A stretch of 40,609 nt of DNA from contig CACYSG010000054.1 of the NCBI GenBank assembly GCA_902776955.1, positions 1 to 40,609 of the forward strand, in the 5' to 3' direction. The stretch is from an uncultured Bacteroidales bacterium. Lineage in GTDB: Bacteria > Bacteroidota > Bacteroidia > Bacteroidales > Muribaculaceae. The first letter of the stretch is position 1, and every line of letters begins with the position of its first letter. The translations under genes were made by a program, and so were the position numbers. The notes below the pieces were generated by a model. The model was not told the DNA's origin, did no database searches, and was given only the letters and a program-made list of their open reading frames with translations. This document shows, piece after piece, positions 25,472 to 34,527 of this stretch.

Positions 25472-26646
25472 TCTAACATGTACACTTTGCGGACCGTATT
25501 GCCCACGCGCACGATATACAGGCGCGGTCCGGGCAGGCTGATCCAGTTGGTGTTGGCGGGATGCTCATACCACAGGTTGCCGTACACGTCATAGATGAGA
25601 ATCATCTTTCCTCGGGTGTCGCCATCGATGCGGACGGCCCCACGCATGCCGATAATCGACAGCTGTGGCTCCTTCTCGGCCTCCACCTCGTCGATGGCGG
25701 TTGGTGGGGCGGAAGTGGCAACCAGTTGAAGTTCCTCGTCGTCATACATCAGCGTCGTGGGCACGACCAGATAATCGGTACTCAAGGCGCCGATGGGCAG
25801 GAAGTAGCGGTCGGCGGCGGTAATGGCCATCAGATAGCCGTCGGGGCCGTAGATCTTGTAGGCCAGGCTGTTGCCCAGGGTGAGCGCCGTCCAGTTTTGG
25901 CCCAGATGCTCTTGCTGCATGGTGGGCAATATCGCCAGTCCCTCGTCAATCCACAGCGTGAAGAGGTCATCATCTCCCCATACCGGGTCGTCAAGATAGC
26001 GGCGCGTCGTGGCCTCGTCGGGCAGCATCACGTGAATGCCGTCGCATCCCTCAAAGGCGTCGTCGCCCATCGTCAGCGGTGGGGTGGGAGCGTCGCTATA
26101 GACCTCGTTGAGGTTGGTGCAGTAGCCGAAGGCACCCTCGCCGATCCTCTGTAACGTGACGGGAAGGAACACGGTGCGTAATTGCGTGCAGTCCTCAAAG
26201 GCCCCCTTGCCGATGTCGGTAACTCCCTCGGGCAGAACCACATGGCTCACGGCGGTGCCGGCAAGCATATAGCGGCTCACGGCGGTCAATCCCAGTGGCA
26301 GGGTGATGCTGGTGAGTTCTTCGGCGTCGGCAAAGGCCGCGTCGCCAATCATGGTGATGCTGTTGGGAATCTGTATCTCGGTCACGCGCGACTGCCAGAA
26401 GGCACGCGGCTCAATCGCGGCGACGTCATAGTTGACGCCGTCACAGTACACCCTCTCGGGCAGGATGATGCAACCCTCATAGTGGTTCACACCTTCATAA
26501 TAGGCCGGTGCGACAGCCACCTGGGTGTCGCTGATGATATTGTAGAAGATGCCGTTGGCCTCGATGTCCTGGGCCATGCCGTCAAGGGCATGTCCCGTGA
26601 GCATCAAAGCCGTCAGCAGCAATATGTCGGTTATTCTTTTTCTCAT
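25468..26646 (-). CDS. BspA-like LRR protein with type IX sorting-like C terminus
   Basis: A 392-residue exported protein. ATG at 26646 is chosen because it starts a clean signal peptide (MRKRITDILLLTALMLTGHALDGMAQ) and lies 4 nt after the murF-alr stop; an upstream in-frame start would add 20 residues without a signal. The N-terminal half has about five LRR_5 repeats (for example IPNSITMIGDAAFADAEELTSI). The C-terminal 80 residues form a beta domain ending in LYIVRVGNTVRKVYML, typical of type IX secretion sorting domains. It is placed between a cell-wall gene and tadA with minimal spacing, unusual for a surface adhesin-type gene. Confidence 0.82.
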   Translation of the reverse strand: MRKRITDILLLTALMLTGHALDGMAQDIEANGIFYNIISDTQVAVAPAYYEGVNHYEGCIILPERVYCDGVNYDVAAIEPRAFWQSRVTEIQIPNSITMIGDAAFADAEELTSITLPLGLTAVSRYMLAGTAVSHVVLPEGVTDIGKGAFEDCTQLRTVFLPVTLQRIGEGAFGYCTNLNEVYSDAPTPPLTMGDDAFEGCDGIHVMLPDEATTRRYLDDPVWGDDDLFTLWIDEGLAILPTMQQEHLGQNWTALTLGNSLAYKIYGPDGYLMAITAADRYFLPIGALSTDYLVVPTTLMYDDEELQLVATSAPPTAIDEVEAEKEPQLSIIGMRGAVRIDGDTRGKMILIYDVYGNLWYEHPANTNWISLPGPRLYIVRVGNTVRKVYMLE

Positions 26647-26650
26647 GTTA

Positions 26651-29090
26651 TCATTCACGGTAATAAACACGCTTGACACGTGGCGACACACTGGTGAGAA
26701 TCTCATAGGGGATGGTGTGACGTGCCTCGCTCAGTTGCTCGATGGGCACGTGCTCGCCGAAGATCTCAACCGTGTCGCCCACCTTGCAGGGAACGTCGGT
26801 GACGTCAATCATCACGGCATCCATGCACACCGTGCCGACGGTGGGGCATAATTTGCCGTTGACCCACATGTTCACCGCCCCGTTGCCGAAGTGCCTGTCA
26901 AATCCGTCGGCATAGCCGATGGTGACGGTGGCGATGCGGCTGTCCCGCTCGAGAACGCCGCGACGGCCGTATCCGATGGTCGTTCCCGCAGGCCACTCCT
27001 TGATGCTGATGATGATGGAGCGGAGCGCCGACACGGGCATCAGGGTATCCTCGCTGCCGTCGAACAGGGTGCGGATACCGTACAGGCCGATACCGATGCG
27101 CACCATGTCGTATTGCCGCTCGGGGAAACGCACGATGCCGCTGGTGTTGAGCACGTGCCGCATGATGTAGTGGTCAAAGGATTGTTGCAACAGGTCGCTG
27201 CACGCGTCAAAGTAGTCAAACTGGCTGCGGGTGTAGTCGTCCTGGGCGGGTTCGTCGGCAACGCTCAGGTGGGTGAACACCGAGGCCGGCGTGATGATGT
27301 CCTGGCCCTTGAGGAACTCGATGAGGGCGGGCAGCTGCTCGCGGGTGAAGCCCAGGCGGTGCATGCCGCTGTCGATCTTGATGTGGACGGGGAATCGCTT
27401 CACGCCGTATTTGTGACCTTCCTTGATCAGTTCGTTGGCCATCTCCAGGCTGTAGAGCTCGGGCTCCAGCTTGTACTGGAACATGGCCTTGTAATTGATG
27501 CCGTTGGGGTTGAGCACGATAATCGGCATGGTGGTGATGCCGGCCTTGCGCAACTCCACGCCCTCGTCATGGACGGCCACCGCCAGATAGTCGCAGCCGC
27601 AGTCCTGCAGCGTCTTGGCAATCTCGTAGCTGCCGGCACCGTATCCGCTGGCCTTGACCATACCCACGGTCTTGGTCTCGGGCTTGATGAGCGACTTGAA
27701 GAACTTGAAATTATGGGCCAGTGCATTGAGGTCCACCTCCATGACGGTCATGTGCTGTTTGGCCTCAAGCAGGTCGATGATCTGGCTGAAACCGAAGCGT
27801 GGGTCTCCCTTGATCAGGATGGTCTCGTCGTCAAAATCGCCCTTGGCAAAGTCGTTCAGGAATTCCTGGGTATCGTGGTAGAACCTCGCTTGAGGCAGGT
27901 CCTCAAAATACTGGTGGTAGCGGCACATCTCCTTGCCGATGCCCATGAGCCGGTTGACGCGTTTGGTCTTGAGCAACTCGCTCACGCGGATGTAGAGTTC
28001 ATCGCCGCTGTAGCTCTCGGGCGCCAGGTCGCTCAGGATGACGGTGCACGGGCGGTTGCCGGCGCGGCGCGTCATGAAGTTGAGTGCCGGCGTGAGGGAG
28101 TAGTAGTCGCTGGTGTAGCTGTCTACAATCACGGTGCAGTCGTTCACGCCCTCGATGACGTTGAGGCGCGTTCCCACGGGGGTGAGCGCCGCCATGCGTT
28201 GTGCGATGACCTCGTGGTCGAGCCCCAGCTGGAGCAACACGGCCAGGCAGGTGATGGCGTTGTCCAGGTCACGGTCGGCGGTAAACGGGATGGTTACCGA
28301 GCCGGGCTCGTCCTGGAAGGTGTAGTTAAGGGCGCTGCTGCCCTCGGTGAGCTTGGCGCACTCGACTTGCAGCGGGGCCTCGCAGTGGTTGCGCGACCAC
28401 GACATGGCCATGGCCACATCGCTCTCGACAAGCGGCGCGATGGTATGGGTCACCAGCGGGTCGTCGGCGCAATAGACGACGGTCTCGCAGTTATAGAGTA
28501 TCTTGGCCTTTTCCTGGGCTTTCTGCTCCATCGAGGCGAAGCCGTCGTTGTGCTCGCTGCCCAGGTTGGTGATGATGCCGATGGTGGGGCGTATCATCGC
28601 CTGCAGGTTGGTTGTCGATGTCCCACAACGACAGGGGAACACCGATTTGGGAATTATAGCTTCGCGGCGAACGCACGATGCGGTAATCGTCCTTCAACAG
28701 TTGGTAGAGCCACTCCTTGACGGTCGTCTTGCCGCGGCTACCCGTGATGCCGATGACCGGCAACTCACGGAAACGGCGGCGGTGGAACGTCGCCAGCGTC
28801 TGCAACGCGTCCAACGGCGACTCCACAGCCAGATAATTGGCGCCGGAGCACTCGGGCAGCGGGAAATAATCGCTGGCCACCACAAAGTTGCGCACTCCCT
28901 TGTCATACAGGTCAGGAATATAGTTGTGGCCGTCACCGGCATCGGTGCGCAGGGCAAAGAAAATGGTCTCTTGGGGTTGGGTGAGCGAACGCGAGTCGGT
29001 CAACAGCTGGCCCACGATGGCGTCCTCGTCAAGAATACGTTCCCAGACGGGTTCCAACACGATGCTTATTTCGGTGATAGAGTAGTTCAT
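26651..29090 (-). pseudogene. murF-alr: Bifunctional MurF/alanine racemase, broken by an internal deletion with frameshift
   Basis: In Bacteroidetes one protein joins UDP-MurNAc-tripeptide:D-Ala-D-Ala ligase (MurF) to alanine racemase, making D-Ala and adding D-Ala-D-Ala to the peptidoglycan precursor. Here the first 161 codons (29090 to 28608) encode the MurF N terminus with GSRGKTTVKEW (ATP loop) and SYNSQIGVPLSLWDIDNQ. The frame then changes, and from about 28606 continues with LQAMIRPTIGIITNLG to the racemase end at 26651, including the PLP lysine in MVKASGYGAG and the GYADGFDRHFG motif. Roughly 17 residues that carry the conserved EAGIS..GEM segment are missing. The total would be close to the normal 820-830 residues if restored. 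The enzyme is expected to be essential, so an assembly error is likely; a true mutation would need another copy. It heads a five-gene operon. Confidence 0.85.
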
Positions 29091-29150
29091 TAGTCTTTAC
29101 TGTTTTTAAGCTGAGGCGCAAAAGTTCTGTGTCTGTTCTGTTCCTGATAC

Positions 29151-30128
29151 CTATAGCATGAATGCTTGCAGCTCGGAATTATCGGCAAGGTAGGGATATT
29201 CCTTGATGAGGTTGCGAACGATGCCAGCGGTGTCGGTGTTGAAGCGTTCGACGGCCTCGCGGCTGGCGCTCATCGGGCGGTGCTGCAACCGTTTGTTGAT
29301 GCGCTCACAGCGGGCCAGGGCCAGGGCGCTGCGGTCGTCGAGATAGGTGGCCTGGAACGCTTGCCAGATGTATTCCACCGCCACGTCGCTGGGATGTACC
29401 ATGTCACTGGCGTAGAAACGGTAGTCGCGCAGGTCGTCCATCATGATTTCATAGGCCGGGAAATAGTCGCAATAGTCACGGTGGGCCGCTATCGCCTCGT
29501 GGATGGACACATGGAGCATGGCCTTGCTCAGCGAGTTGGTCGCCAAGCCGTCGGCAATATGGCGGATGGGGCTCACGGTGAAAATGATGCGCAGCTCGGG
29601 ATTGAGTTCGCGTAGCTTCACAATCATGGTATCCAGTTCCCGGGTGATCTCGTCGACGGTCGCCATCTTGCGCTCGAATTCGTGCTGAGGCACCTTGTGG
29701 CAGTTGGCGACAATCTCGCCCGTGGACTTCAGGCGGTAGACAATGGCTGTGCCCAGGGTGATGGTGAGCAGTCGGGCATCCTTCAGGGCCTCGTGGCCCA
29801 TAACGATGCGCTGGTTCATGCGGTCGAGCGTCGCCTGCTTGTCGGGCAGACTGTAGCGGGAATGAAAGTCGTAGTTGTTCCACACGCCGCCCTGCATGAA
29901 CAAGTCCATTCCGGCAACGGGCGTGGCGTGCGTCAGTCGGTCCACAGCGCTGGCAATGCTCATGGGGTTGTAGAGGGTCCCCATGGGATTCACCGTGGCG
30001 CGGATGAACGCACCGCGCATCTTGGCACCGATGCTGTCGCTGAAGCACGATCCCAGCAGCACCACCTTGTCGCTGTGGTGCAGCCAGTCACGGTTCTCGC
30101 CCGTCTTCACTGTCGTCCTGAATTCCAT
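29151..30128 (-). CDS. GSCFA domain protein (SGNH hydrolase-like)
   Basis: A 325-residue protein of the GSCFA family. The name-giving motif GSCFSDSIG is at about 25-33, with the candidate nucleophile Ser26, and the DMVHPSD stretch near residue 230 supplies the Asp and His of an SGNH-type site. The family is thought to act on acylated or glycan substrates, but no reaction is established. The start at 30128 (MEFRTTVKTG) is preferred over one 20 residues upstream because the promoter at 30159-30189 overlaps the upstream segment. It precedes murF-alr by 60 nt in the same direction, and could be cotranscribed with it. Confidence 0.82.
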   Translation of the reverse strand: MEFRTTVKTGENRDWLHHSDKVVLLGSCFSDSIGAKMRGAFIRATVNPMGTLYNPMSIASAVDRLTHATPVAGMDLFMQGGVWNNYDFHSRYSLPDKQATLDRMNQRIVMGHEALKDARLLTITLGTAIVYRLKSTGEIVANCHKVPQHEFERKMATVDEITRELDTMIVKLRELNPELRIIFTVSPIRHIADGLATNSLSKAMLHVSIHEAIAAHRDYCDYFPAYEIMMDDLRDYRFYASDMVHPSDVAVEYIWQAFQATYLDDRSALALARCERINKRLQHRPMSASREAVERFNTDTAGIVRNLIKEYPYLADNSELQAFML

Positions 30129-30158
30129 TGCAAAATAGATAATGGTTGTTTTAACTTG

Positions 30159-30189
30159 CAAAGATAGTGTAAATATCGCGCAGAACAAA
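30159..30189 (-). promoter_or_regulatory. Promoter of the GSCFA gene
   Basis: On the minus strand TTTG (30189-30186), 19-nt spacer and TATCTTTG (30166-30159). It is divergent from the DUF4492-cydAB promoter, and may also drive the downstream murF-alr operon. Confidence 0.75.
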
Positions 30190-30282
30190 ACAACTGGCCG
30201 TTTTTTGTGCCCTGGCGCGGAAAATGGTTTTGAAGTAAAACGACGATTTATTACGCGTGTTGTAAGTTTTTTAGGGAAATAT

Positions 30283-30313
30283 TTTGAAAATTAATTTTAT
30301 TTCAATAATTTTG
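30283..30313 (+). promoter_or_regulatory. Promoter of the DUF4492-cydAB operon
   Basis: TTTG at 30283-30286, a 19-nt spacer and TAATTTTG at 30306-30313. It leaves a leader of about 17 nt before the ATG at 30337 and rules out the alternative start at 30313. Confidence 0.75.
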
Positions 30314-30336
30314 TGAGTTGTTTAATATTTTGGCCT

Positions 30337-30570
30337 ATGTCCGACAACCGTGAGAATAATCAAGGCTTCTGGTCGCGCGTTTTCCATCTCTACTACGATG
30401 GATTCCGCAGTATGACCGTGGGCAAGACGCTGTGGCTCATTATAGGCATCAAGCTGTTCATCTTCTTTGTCATCATCAAGATGATCTTTTTCCCCAATTT
30501 CCTGAGTTCCAAGTGCGACACCGACCAGGAAAAGTCTGAGTACGTCCGTCACCAGTTGATTGACCGTTGA
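30337..30570 (+). CDS. DUF4492 small membrane protein of the cytochrome bd operon
   Basis: A 77-residue protein with one hydrophobic segment (about residues 31-53) between a charged N-terminal region rich in aromatic residues (FWSRVFHLYYDGFRSM) and a short charged tail. DUF4492 genes are found next to cydAB in Bacteroidales. Small single-helix subunits such as CydX/CydS stabilise or shape bd oxidases elsewhere, so this is a candidate accessory subunit; there is no sequence similarity to them that I can see. It lies 48 nt before cydA. Confidence 0.8.
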   Translation: MSDNRENNQGFWSRVFHLYYDGFRSMTVGKTLWLIIGIKLFIFFVIIKMIFFPNFLSSKCDTDQEKSEYVRHQLIDR

Positions 30571-30618
30571 ATCACTATCTGTTAAAATTATAGACTTCAA
30601 TCTTAAAACTATCACAAT

Positions 30619-32196
30619 ATGGAAGAATTAATCAATGTTGTTGACTGGTCGCGAGCGCAATTTGCACTCACGGCAATCTACCATTGGCTGTTCGTGCCGT
30701 TGACACTGGGTCTAGGCATCATTGTCGCCGTGATGGAGACAATCTACCTGAAGACCAAGAGCGAGAAATGGCTGGCGACAACCAAATTCTGGATGACCAT
30801 CTTCGGGGTGAACTTTGCCATTGGCGTTGCCACGGGCATCATCCTGGAGTTTGAGTTCGGCACCAACTGGTCCAACTACAGCTGGTTTGTGGGCGACATC
30901 TTCGGCGCGCCGCTGGCGGTCGAGGGCATCCTGGCCTTCTTCATGGAATCGACGTTCATCGCCGTGATGTTCTTCGGCTGGAAGAAGGTGAGCCCCAAGT
31001 TCCACCTGGCGGCAACCTGGCTCACCGCTATCGGTGCCAGCCTGTCGGCGCTGTGGATTCTCGTGGCCAACGCGTGGATGCAGTATCCAACGGGCTGCGA
31101 GTTCAATCCCGCCACGATGCGCAACGAGATGACGAGTTTTGCCGCCGTAGCGCTCTCGCCCATGGCGATGAGCAAGTTTTTCCACACCGTCTTGAGCGCC
31201 TGGACGTTAGGAGGTGCCTTTGTGTGCGGTGTGTGCGGCTGGATGCTGCTCAAGAAGCGCAATTATGACCATTGCCAGCGCAGCCTCAAAATCGGTGCTT
31301 GGGTGGGCGTTATCGGCATCGTGTTGACGATGATCACGGGTGACACCAGCGCCATCACCGTGGCCAAGTACCAGCCCATGAAGCTGGCGGCGATGGAGGG
31401 CCTGTATAAGGGCGATCACGGGCAGTCGATTGTGGCATTCGGTATCCTCAATCCCGGCAAGCAGCCGTTTGACGACAAGGATCCTTACCTGTTCGACATC
31501 AGCATCCCTTACGGCCTGTCCTTCCTCGCCACCCACGATTACAAGGCCTTTGTGCCCGGTATCGAGGACATCATCAACGGCGTGAGCTATGACAACGAGG
31601 GCAATCCTGTCAACACCGTCTCCTATGCCGAGCGCATGGAGCGCGGCCGTCAGCTGCAGGAGATGCTCTCGCAGTACGGCTCGGCGATGAACAACGGTAG
31701 CGCCGTGGCACAAGATAGCCTCAAGGCGGCGATTAACGCCGACTTCAAGAACTTCGGTTATGGCTATCTCGACAAGCCCGAGGAGGCCGTTCCCAATGTG
31801 GCGTTGACGTTCTACACGTTCCACTTCATGGTCACCGTCGGCGGCTATCTGCTCGCCTTCCTGCTGCTGGCTCTGCTGTTTGCCTATAAGCCGAAGATTG
31901 TCGATAATGCCAAGTGGAAAAAGTGGTGGTATATCCTGGCCATCATCACCGTGCCGTTGACCTACCTGTGCAGCGCCAGCGGATGGATTGTGGCCGAGGT
32001 GGGCCGCCAGCCGTGGACCATTCAGGACCTGATGCCCAACAAGGTGGCCATCAGTGACTTGAGTGCTGGATATGTGCAGGTGACTTTCTGGATCTTTGCC
32101 GTGGTATTCACCGCATTGCTCATTGCCGACATCGGCATCATCTGCAAGCAGATTTCCAAGAAATCACAGACTGACTTAGACACCGTTAACGATTAA
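30619..32196 (+). CDS. cydA: Cytochrome bd ubiquinol oxidase subunit I
   Basis: A 525-residue inner-membrane haem protein. His22 and His189 align with the haem ligands His19 and His186 of E. coli CydA, and Glu102 and Glu110 with its proton-pathway glutamates. The quinol-binding segment starts with KYQPMKLAAMEG; the loop before FYTFHFMVTVGGY is long, as in the long-Q-loop type. VGRQPW is present near the C terminus. The enzyme oxidises menaquinol and reduces oxygen at very low concentration, allowing anaerobes to use or scavenge traces of oxygen. Operon order DUF4492-cydA-cydB, with cydB 18 nt downstream. Confidence 0.97.
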   Translation: MEELINVVDWSRAQFALTAIYHWLFVPLTLGLGIIVAVMETIYLKTKSEKWLATTKFWMTIFGVNFAIGVATGIILEFEFGTNWSNYSWFVGDIFGAPLAVEGILAFFMESTFIAVMFFGWKKVSPKFHLAATWLTAIGASLSALWILVANAWMQYPTGCEFNPATMRNEMTSFAAVALSPMAMSKFFHTVLSAWTLGGAFVCGVCGWMLLKKRNYDHCQRSLKIGAWVGVIGIVLTMITGDTSAITVAKYQPMKLAAMEGLYKGDHGQSIVAFGILNPGKQPFDDKDPYLFDISIPYGLSFLATHDYKAFVPGIEDIINGVSYDNEGNPVNTVSYAERMERGRQLQEMLSQYGSAMNNGSAVAQDSLKAAINADFKNFGYGYLDKPEEAVPNVALTFYTFHFMVTVGGYLLAFLLLALLFAYKPKIVDNAKWKKWWYILAIITVPLTYLCSASGWIVAEVGRQPWTIQDLMPNKVAISDLSAGYVQVTFWIFAVVFTALLIADIGIICKQISKKSQTDLDTVND

Positions 32197-32214
32197 GGAA
32201 GGAGGAACCAAGAC

Positions 32215-33354
32215 ATGACAACATATAATTTATTGCAGAATTACTGGTGGCTCATCATGTCGGTGCTGGGCGCCTTGCTGGTGTTCCTGCTCATGGTGCA
32301 GGGTGGCCAGTCGATGCTCATCCACTATACCAAGCCCGACAAGCGGGCGCTGCTCATCAACTCGATGGGCCGCAAGTGGGAGTTGACCTACACGACGCTG
32401 GTGACCTTTGGCGGTGCCTTCTTCGCGTCGTTCCCGCTGTTCTACAGCACCAGCTTCGGTGGTGCCTACTGGTTGTGGATGCTCATCCTGTTCAGCTTTG
32501 TGATACAGGCTATTAGCTATGAGTACCGTTCCAAACCCGGCAACATCTACGGCTCGCGTTTCTACGACACGTTGCTGCTGATTAACGGCATCGTCGGGCC
32601 CGTCCTGCTGGGTGTGGCAGTGGCGACGATGTTCTTTGGCGCCGAGTTCACGGTGACCAAGAGCAACATCCTCAACGTCCAGGGCTCGTCCATCTCGCAG
32701 TGGGGACCCAAGCACGGTATCGAGGCCATCTTCTGCTGGAGGAACCTGCTGTTCGGCGTGATGGTGTTCTTCCTGGCAAGGACGCTGGCTTCGCTTTACT
32801 TTATCAACAACATCGACGACGAGGAGGTCAATGCCAGCCAGCGTCACCTCCTGCTGGTCAACGCGGGCGTGTTCGTCCCCTTGTTTGTTGCCGTCGTGGT
32901 GGTCATCCTCACCTCGGCCGGCGTGGGCTATGACGACAGCGGCAACGCCCAGTGGGTTGCCTACAAGTACCTACACAACTTCTTGTCGATGTGGTGGGCG
33001 CTGGTTATCCTGCTCATCGGCGTGGTGATGGTGCTCTTCGGCATCGGCAAGACCCTGATGAAGGGCGACTACAAGCAGGGCATCTGGCCCGCGGGCATCG
33101 GCACCGTGCTGGTGGTAATGACCCTCTTCTGGGTGGTGGGCTACAACAACACGGCCTATCTGCCCTCGCTGCTCGATGTCCAGAGTTCGCTCACGCTACG
33201 CAACAGCTCGTCCAGCGAGTTCACCCTCACCGTGATGAGCGTCGTGAGTATCCTCGTGCCCTTCGTGCTGGCCTACATCGCCTACTGCTGGTACAAGATG
33301 GACCGCCGCAAACTCACCAGCGACGAACTCAACAACACCGACCACAAGTATTAA
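32215..33354 (+). CDS. cydB: Cytochrome bd ubiquinol oxidase subunit II
   Basis: A 379-residue integral membrane protein with about eight or nine helices, the structural partner of CydA. The N terminus (LLQNYWWLIMSVLGALLVFLLMVQGGQSML) and the pair of helices around GMVVDD-less polytopic segments match the family; length equals that of E. coli CydB. An AGGAGG-like ribosome-binding site precedes the ATG by about 8 nt, unusual for this group and stronger than its neighbours. It is followed by a hairpin at 33372-33434. Confidence 0.95.
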   Translation: MTTYNLLQNYWWLIMSVLGALLVFLLMVQGGQSMLIHYTKPDKRALLINSMGRKWELTYTTLVTFGGAFFASFPLFYSTSFGGAYWLWMLILFSFVIQAISYEYRSKPGNIYGSRFYDTLLLINGIVGPVLLGVAVATMFFGAEFTVTKSNILNVQGSSISQWGPKHGIEAIFCWRNLLFGVMVFFLARTLASLYFINNIDDEEVNASQRHLLLVNAGVFVPLFVAVVVVILTSAGVGYDDSGNAQWVAYKYLHNFLSMWWALVILLIGVVMVLFGIGKTLMKGDYKQGIWPAGIGTVLVVMTLFWVVGYNNTAYLPSLLDVQSSLTLRNSSSSEFTLTVMSVVSILVPFVLAYIAYCWYKMDRRKLTSDELNNTDHKY

Positions 33355-33371
33355 GTTGCTGATTAGAAGAT

Positions 33372-33434
33372 AATAAAGACAAGAAGGGCTATTGATTGCT
33401 TGACAATTAATATGATGTCCTTCTTGTCTTTATT
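33372..33434. terminator. Hairpin terminator after cydB
   Basis: A perfect 16-bp stem (33372-33387 with 33419-33434) with a 31-base loop and T-rich sequence after it. The long loop is not typical, but the position at the end of the operon supports termination or message protection. Confidence 0.65.
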
Positions 33435-33609
33435 GTTGTTGATTCATCGTTGAACTTCATGTGTTCTGATGGCAATTTGATTTCTGAAAAACTTGATACG
33501 ATCACTCTCGTTTTTATACAATCCTTGAAAAACATAAATAATCGTGTAGTTTTTGGATGTGCCTTTGCGTCTAAAGGGTGTAATTAATAACTGAAAAAAC
33601 CTATACATT

Positions 33610-34083
33610 ATGGAACAAGAGATATTAAACATCGGGAAAGATGAACTTTTTGAGAGTATAAGGAGCGATTTCGCCAAACAGGCTAAACTAAAGTCCATAC
33701 TCTTTTGCCCTTTCTGCCTGATTCTAGGAGGCAAGCTTCTATATGATACTTTTCATCATGCTGCTATTGTTTACCAGCTAACAATTTCTGTATTTTTCTT
33801 CCTCTTGGTTCTTATTGGAGCTGCTTGGATAAATTGGTATCACAAAATTGCTAAAACAGACAATGCGCAAGAGTTTCTTACTGTTTATGATAAGAAAAAG
33901 ATAATTGAGATTATTTCAATAGTCGTTGGCTTACTTGCTCTTGTTGGCATAGTGATATCAATAACATCGGAACTCTCTTTTGAACCCCCATTGATAATTA
34001 CGCTGATATCCATCGCTGTATTGATTCCTACTGTGAAAAAGAAGGAAATCAACCGACTGCGTGAACTGGTCAAAAATACATAA
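33610..34083 (+). CDS. Hypothetical small membrane protein
   Basis: A 157-residue protein that I do not recognise. It has four hydrophobic segments in two hairpins (about 28-45 and 55-74, then 97-118 and 128-145), with a charged N-terminal helix and basic C terminus. No conserved motif is visible. It is clearly AT-rich, next to an AT-rich repeat region and an ATPase of accessory type, all of which suggests an acquired gene. Only a poor promoter match is seen upstream. Confidence 0.65.
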   Translation: MEQEILNIGKDELFESIRSDFAKQAKLKSILFCPFCLILGGKLLYDTFHHAAIVYQLTISVFFFLLVLIGAAWINWYHKIAKTDNAQEFLTVYDKKKIIEIISIVVGLLALVGIVISITSELSFEPPLIITLISIAVLIPTVKKKEINRLRELVKNT

Positions 34084-34180
34084 ATCTCACGTTTGACAAA
34101 AACGACAGGCGGGAGGTATGTCATAATTCAACCCCTAGAACAATTAGAGGCTGTTACAAAACTCTTGTCTCATTTTATAA

Positions 34181-34195
34181 CCGCCTTGTGGGCGG
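34181..34195. repeat. CCGCC/GGCGG hairpin
   Basis: A 5-bp GC stem with TTGTG loop. It sits at the left edge of the large AT-rich inverted repeat, overlapping its first two bases. Confidence 0.6.
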
Positions 34196-34274
34196 GAAAT
34201 TAAGCAAATTAATTAATAAAATTATAATAAATAATTGAATAATTTAATTTTATACATAATTTGTTTAATTTCCC
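34194..34274. repeat. Large AT-rich inverted repeat
   Basis: Arms of 18 bp (34194-34211 and 34257-34274) match with one G-T pair. The inner part contains a second, offset inverted match of 9 bp. Outside the right arm is a perfect CCGTGC-GATA-GCACGG hairpin (34273-34288), mirroring the hairpin at 34181 on the left. The whole looks like one structured element of about 108 bp. No transposase is near. The remaining stretch to 34436 holds only a small GGGGA/TCCCC hairpin around 34341-34354 and no gene. Confidence 0.7.
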
Positions 34275-34436
34275 GTGCGATAGCACGGTTATATTGCCGA
34301 GTCGCAATTATGACACACGCTCGGCGCGTATTCGAGGGATGGGGACAGCTCCCCTCCTCGTCATCCCCTCACCGTCAATCCTCAAGAGCATATTGGCTTT
34401 TTTGTTCCCAATGATAGATTACCGTGTCATCATTAA

Positions 34437-34510
34437 GGTAAATTCCATGATTATAGCAATTTTTGCGGAACGTATTCCATAAAAATAGCGATTTTTAAGG
34501 AATATATTCC
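34437..34510. promoter_or_regulatory. Three operator-like repeats at 32-bp pitch
   Basis: GGAACGTATTCC (34467-34478) and GGAATATATTCC (34499-34510), the second a perfect palindrome, lie exactly 32 bp apart. A shorter relative, GGTAAATTCC, ends 32 bp before the first. The intervals share the ATAGC-ATTTTT sequence, so these are tandem repeats. They end 18 bp before the -33 element of the ATPase promoter and are placed like binding sites for a repressor or activator on one face of the helix. Confidence 0.65.
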
Positions 34511-34527
34511 ATAAAATTCTATATATT

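Noticed and set aside
26891-28720. 609-residue open frame on the plus strand opposite murF-alr
   Set aside because: It is a shadow of the GC-rich MurF-racemase coding strand, with no recognisable domain and no promoter.
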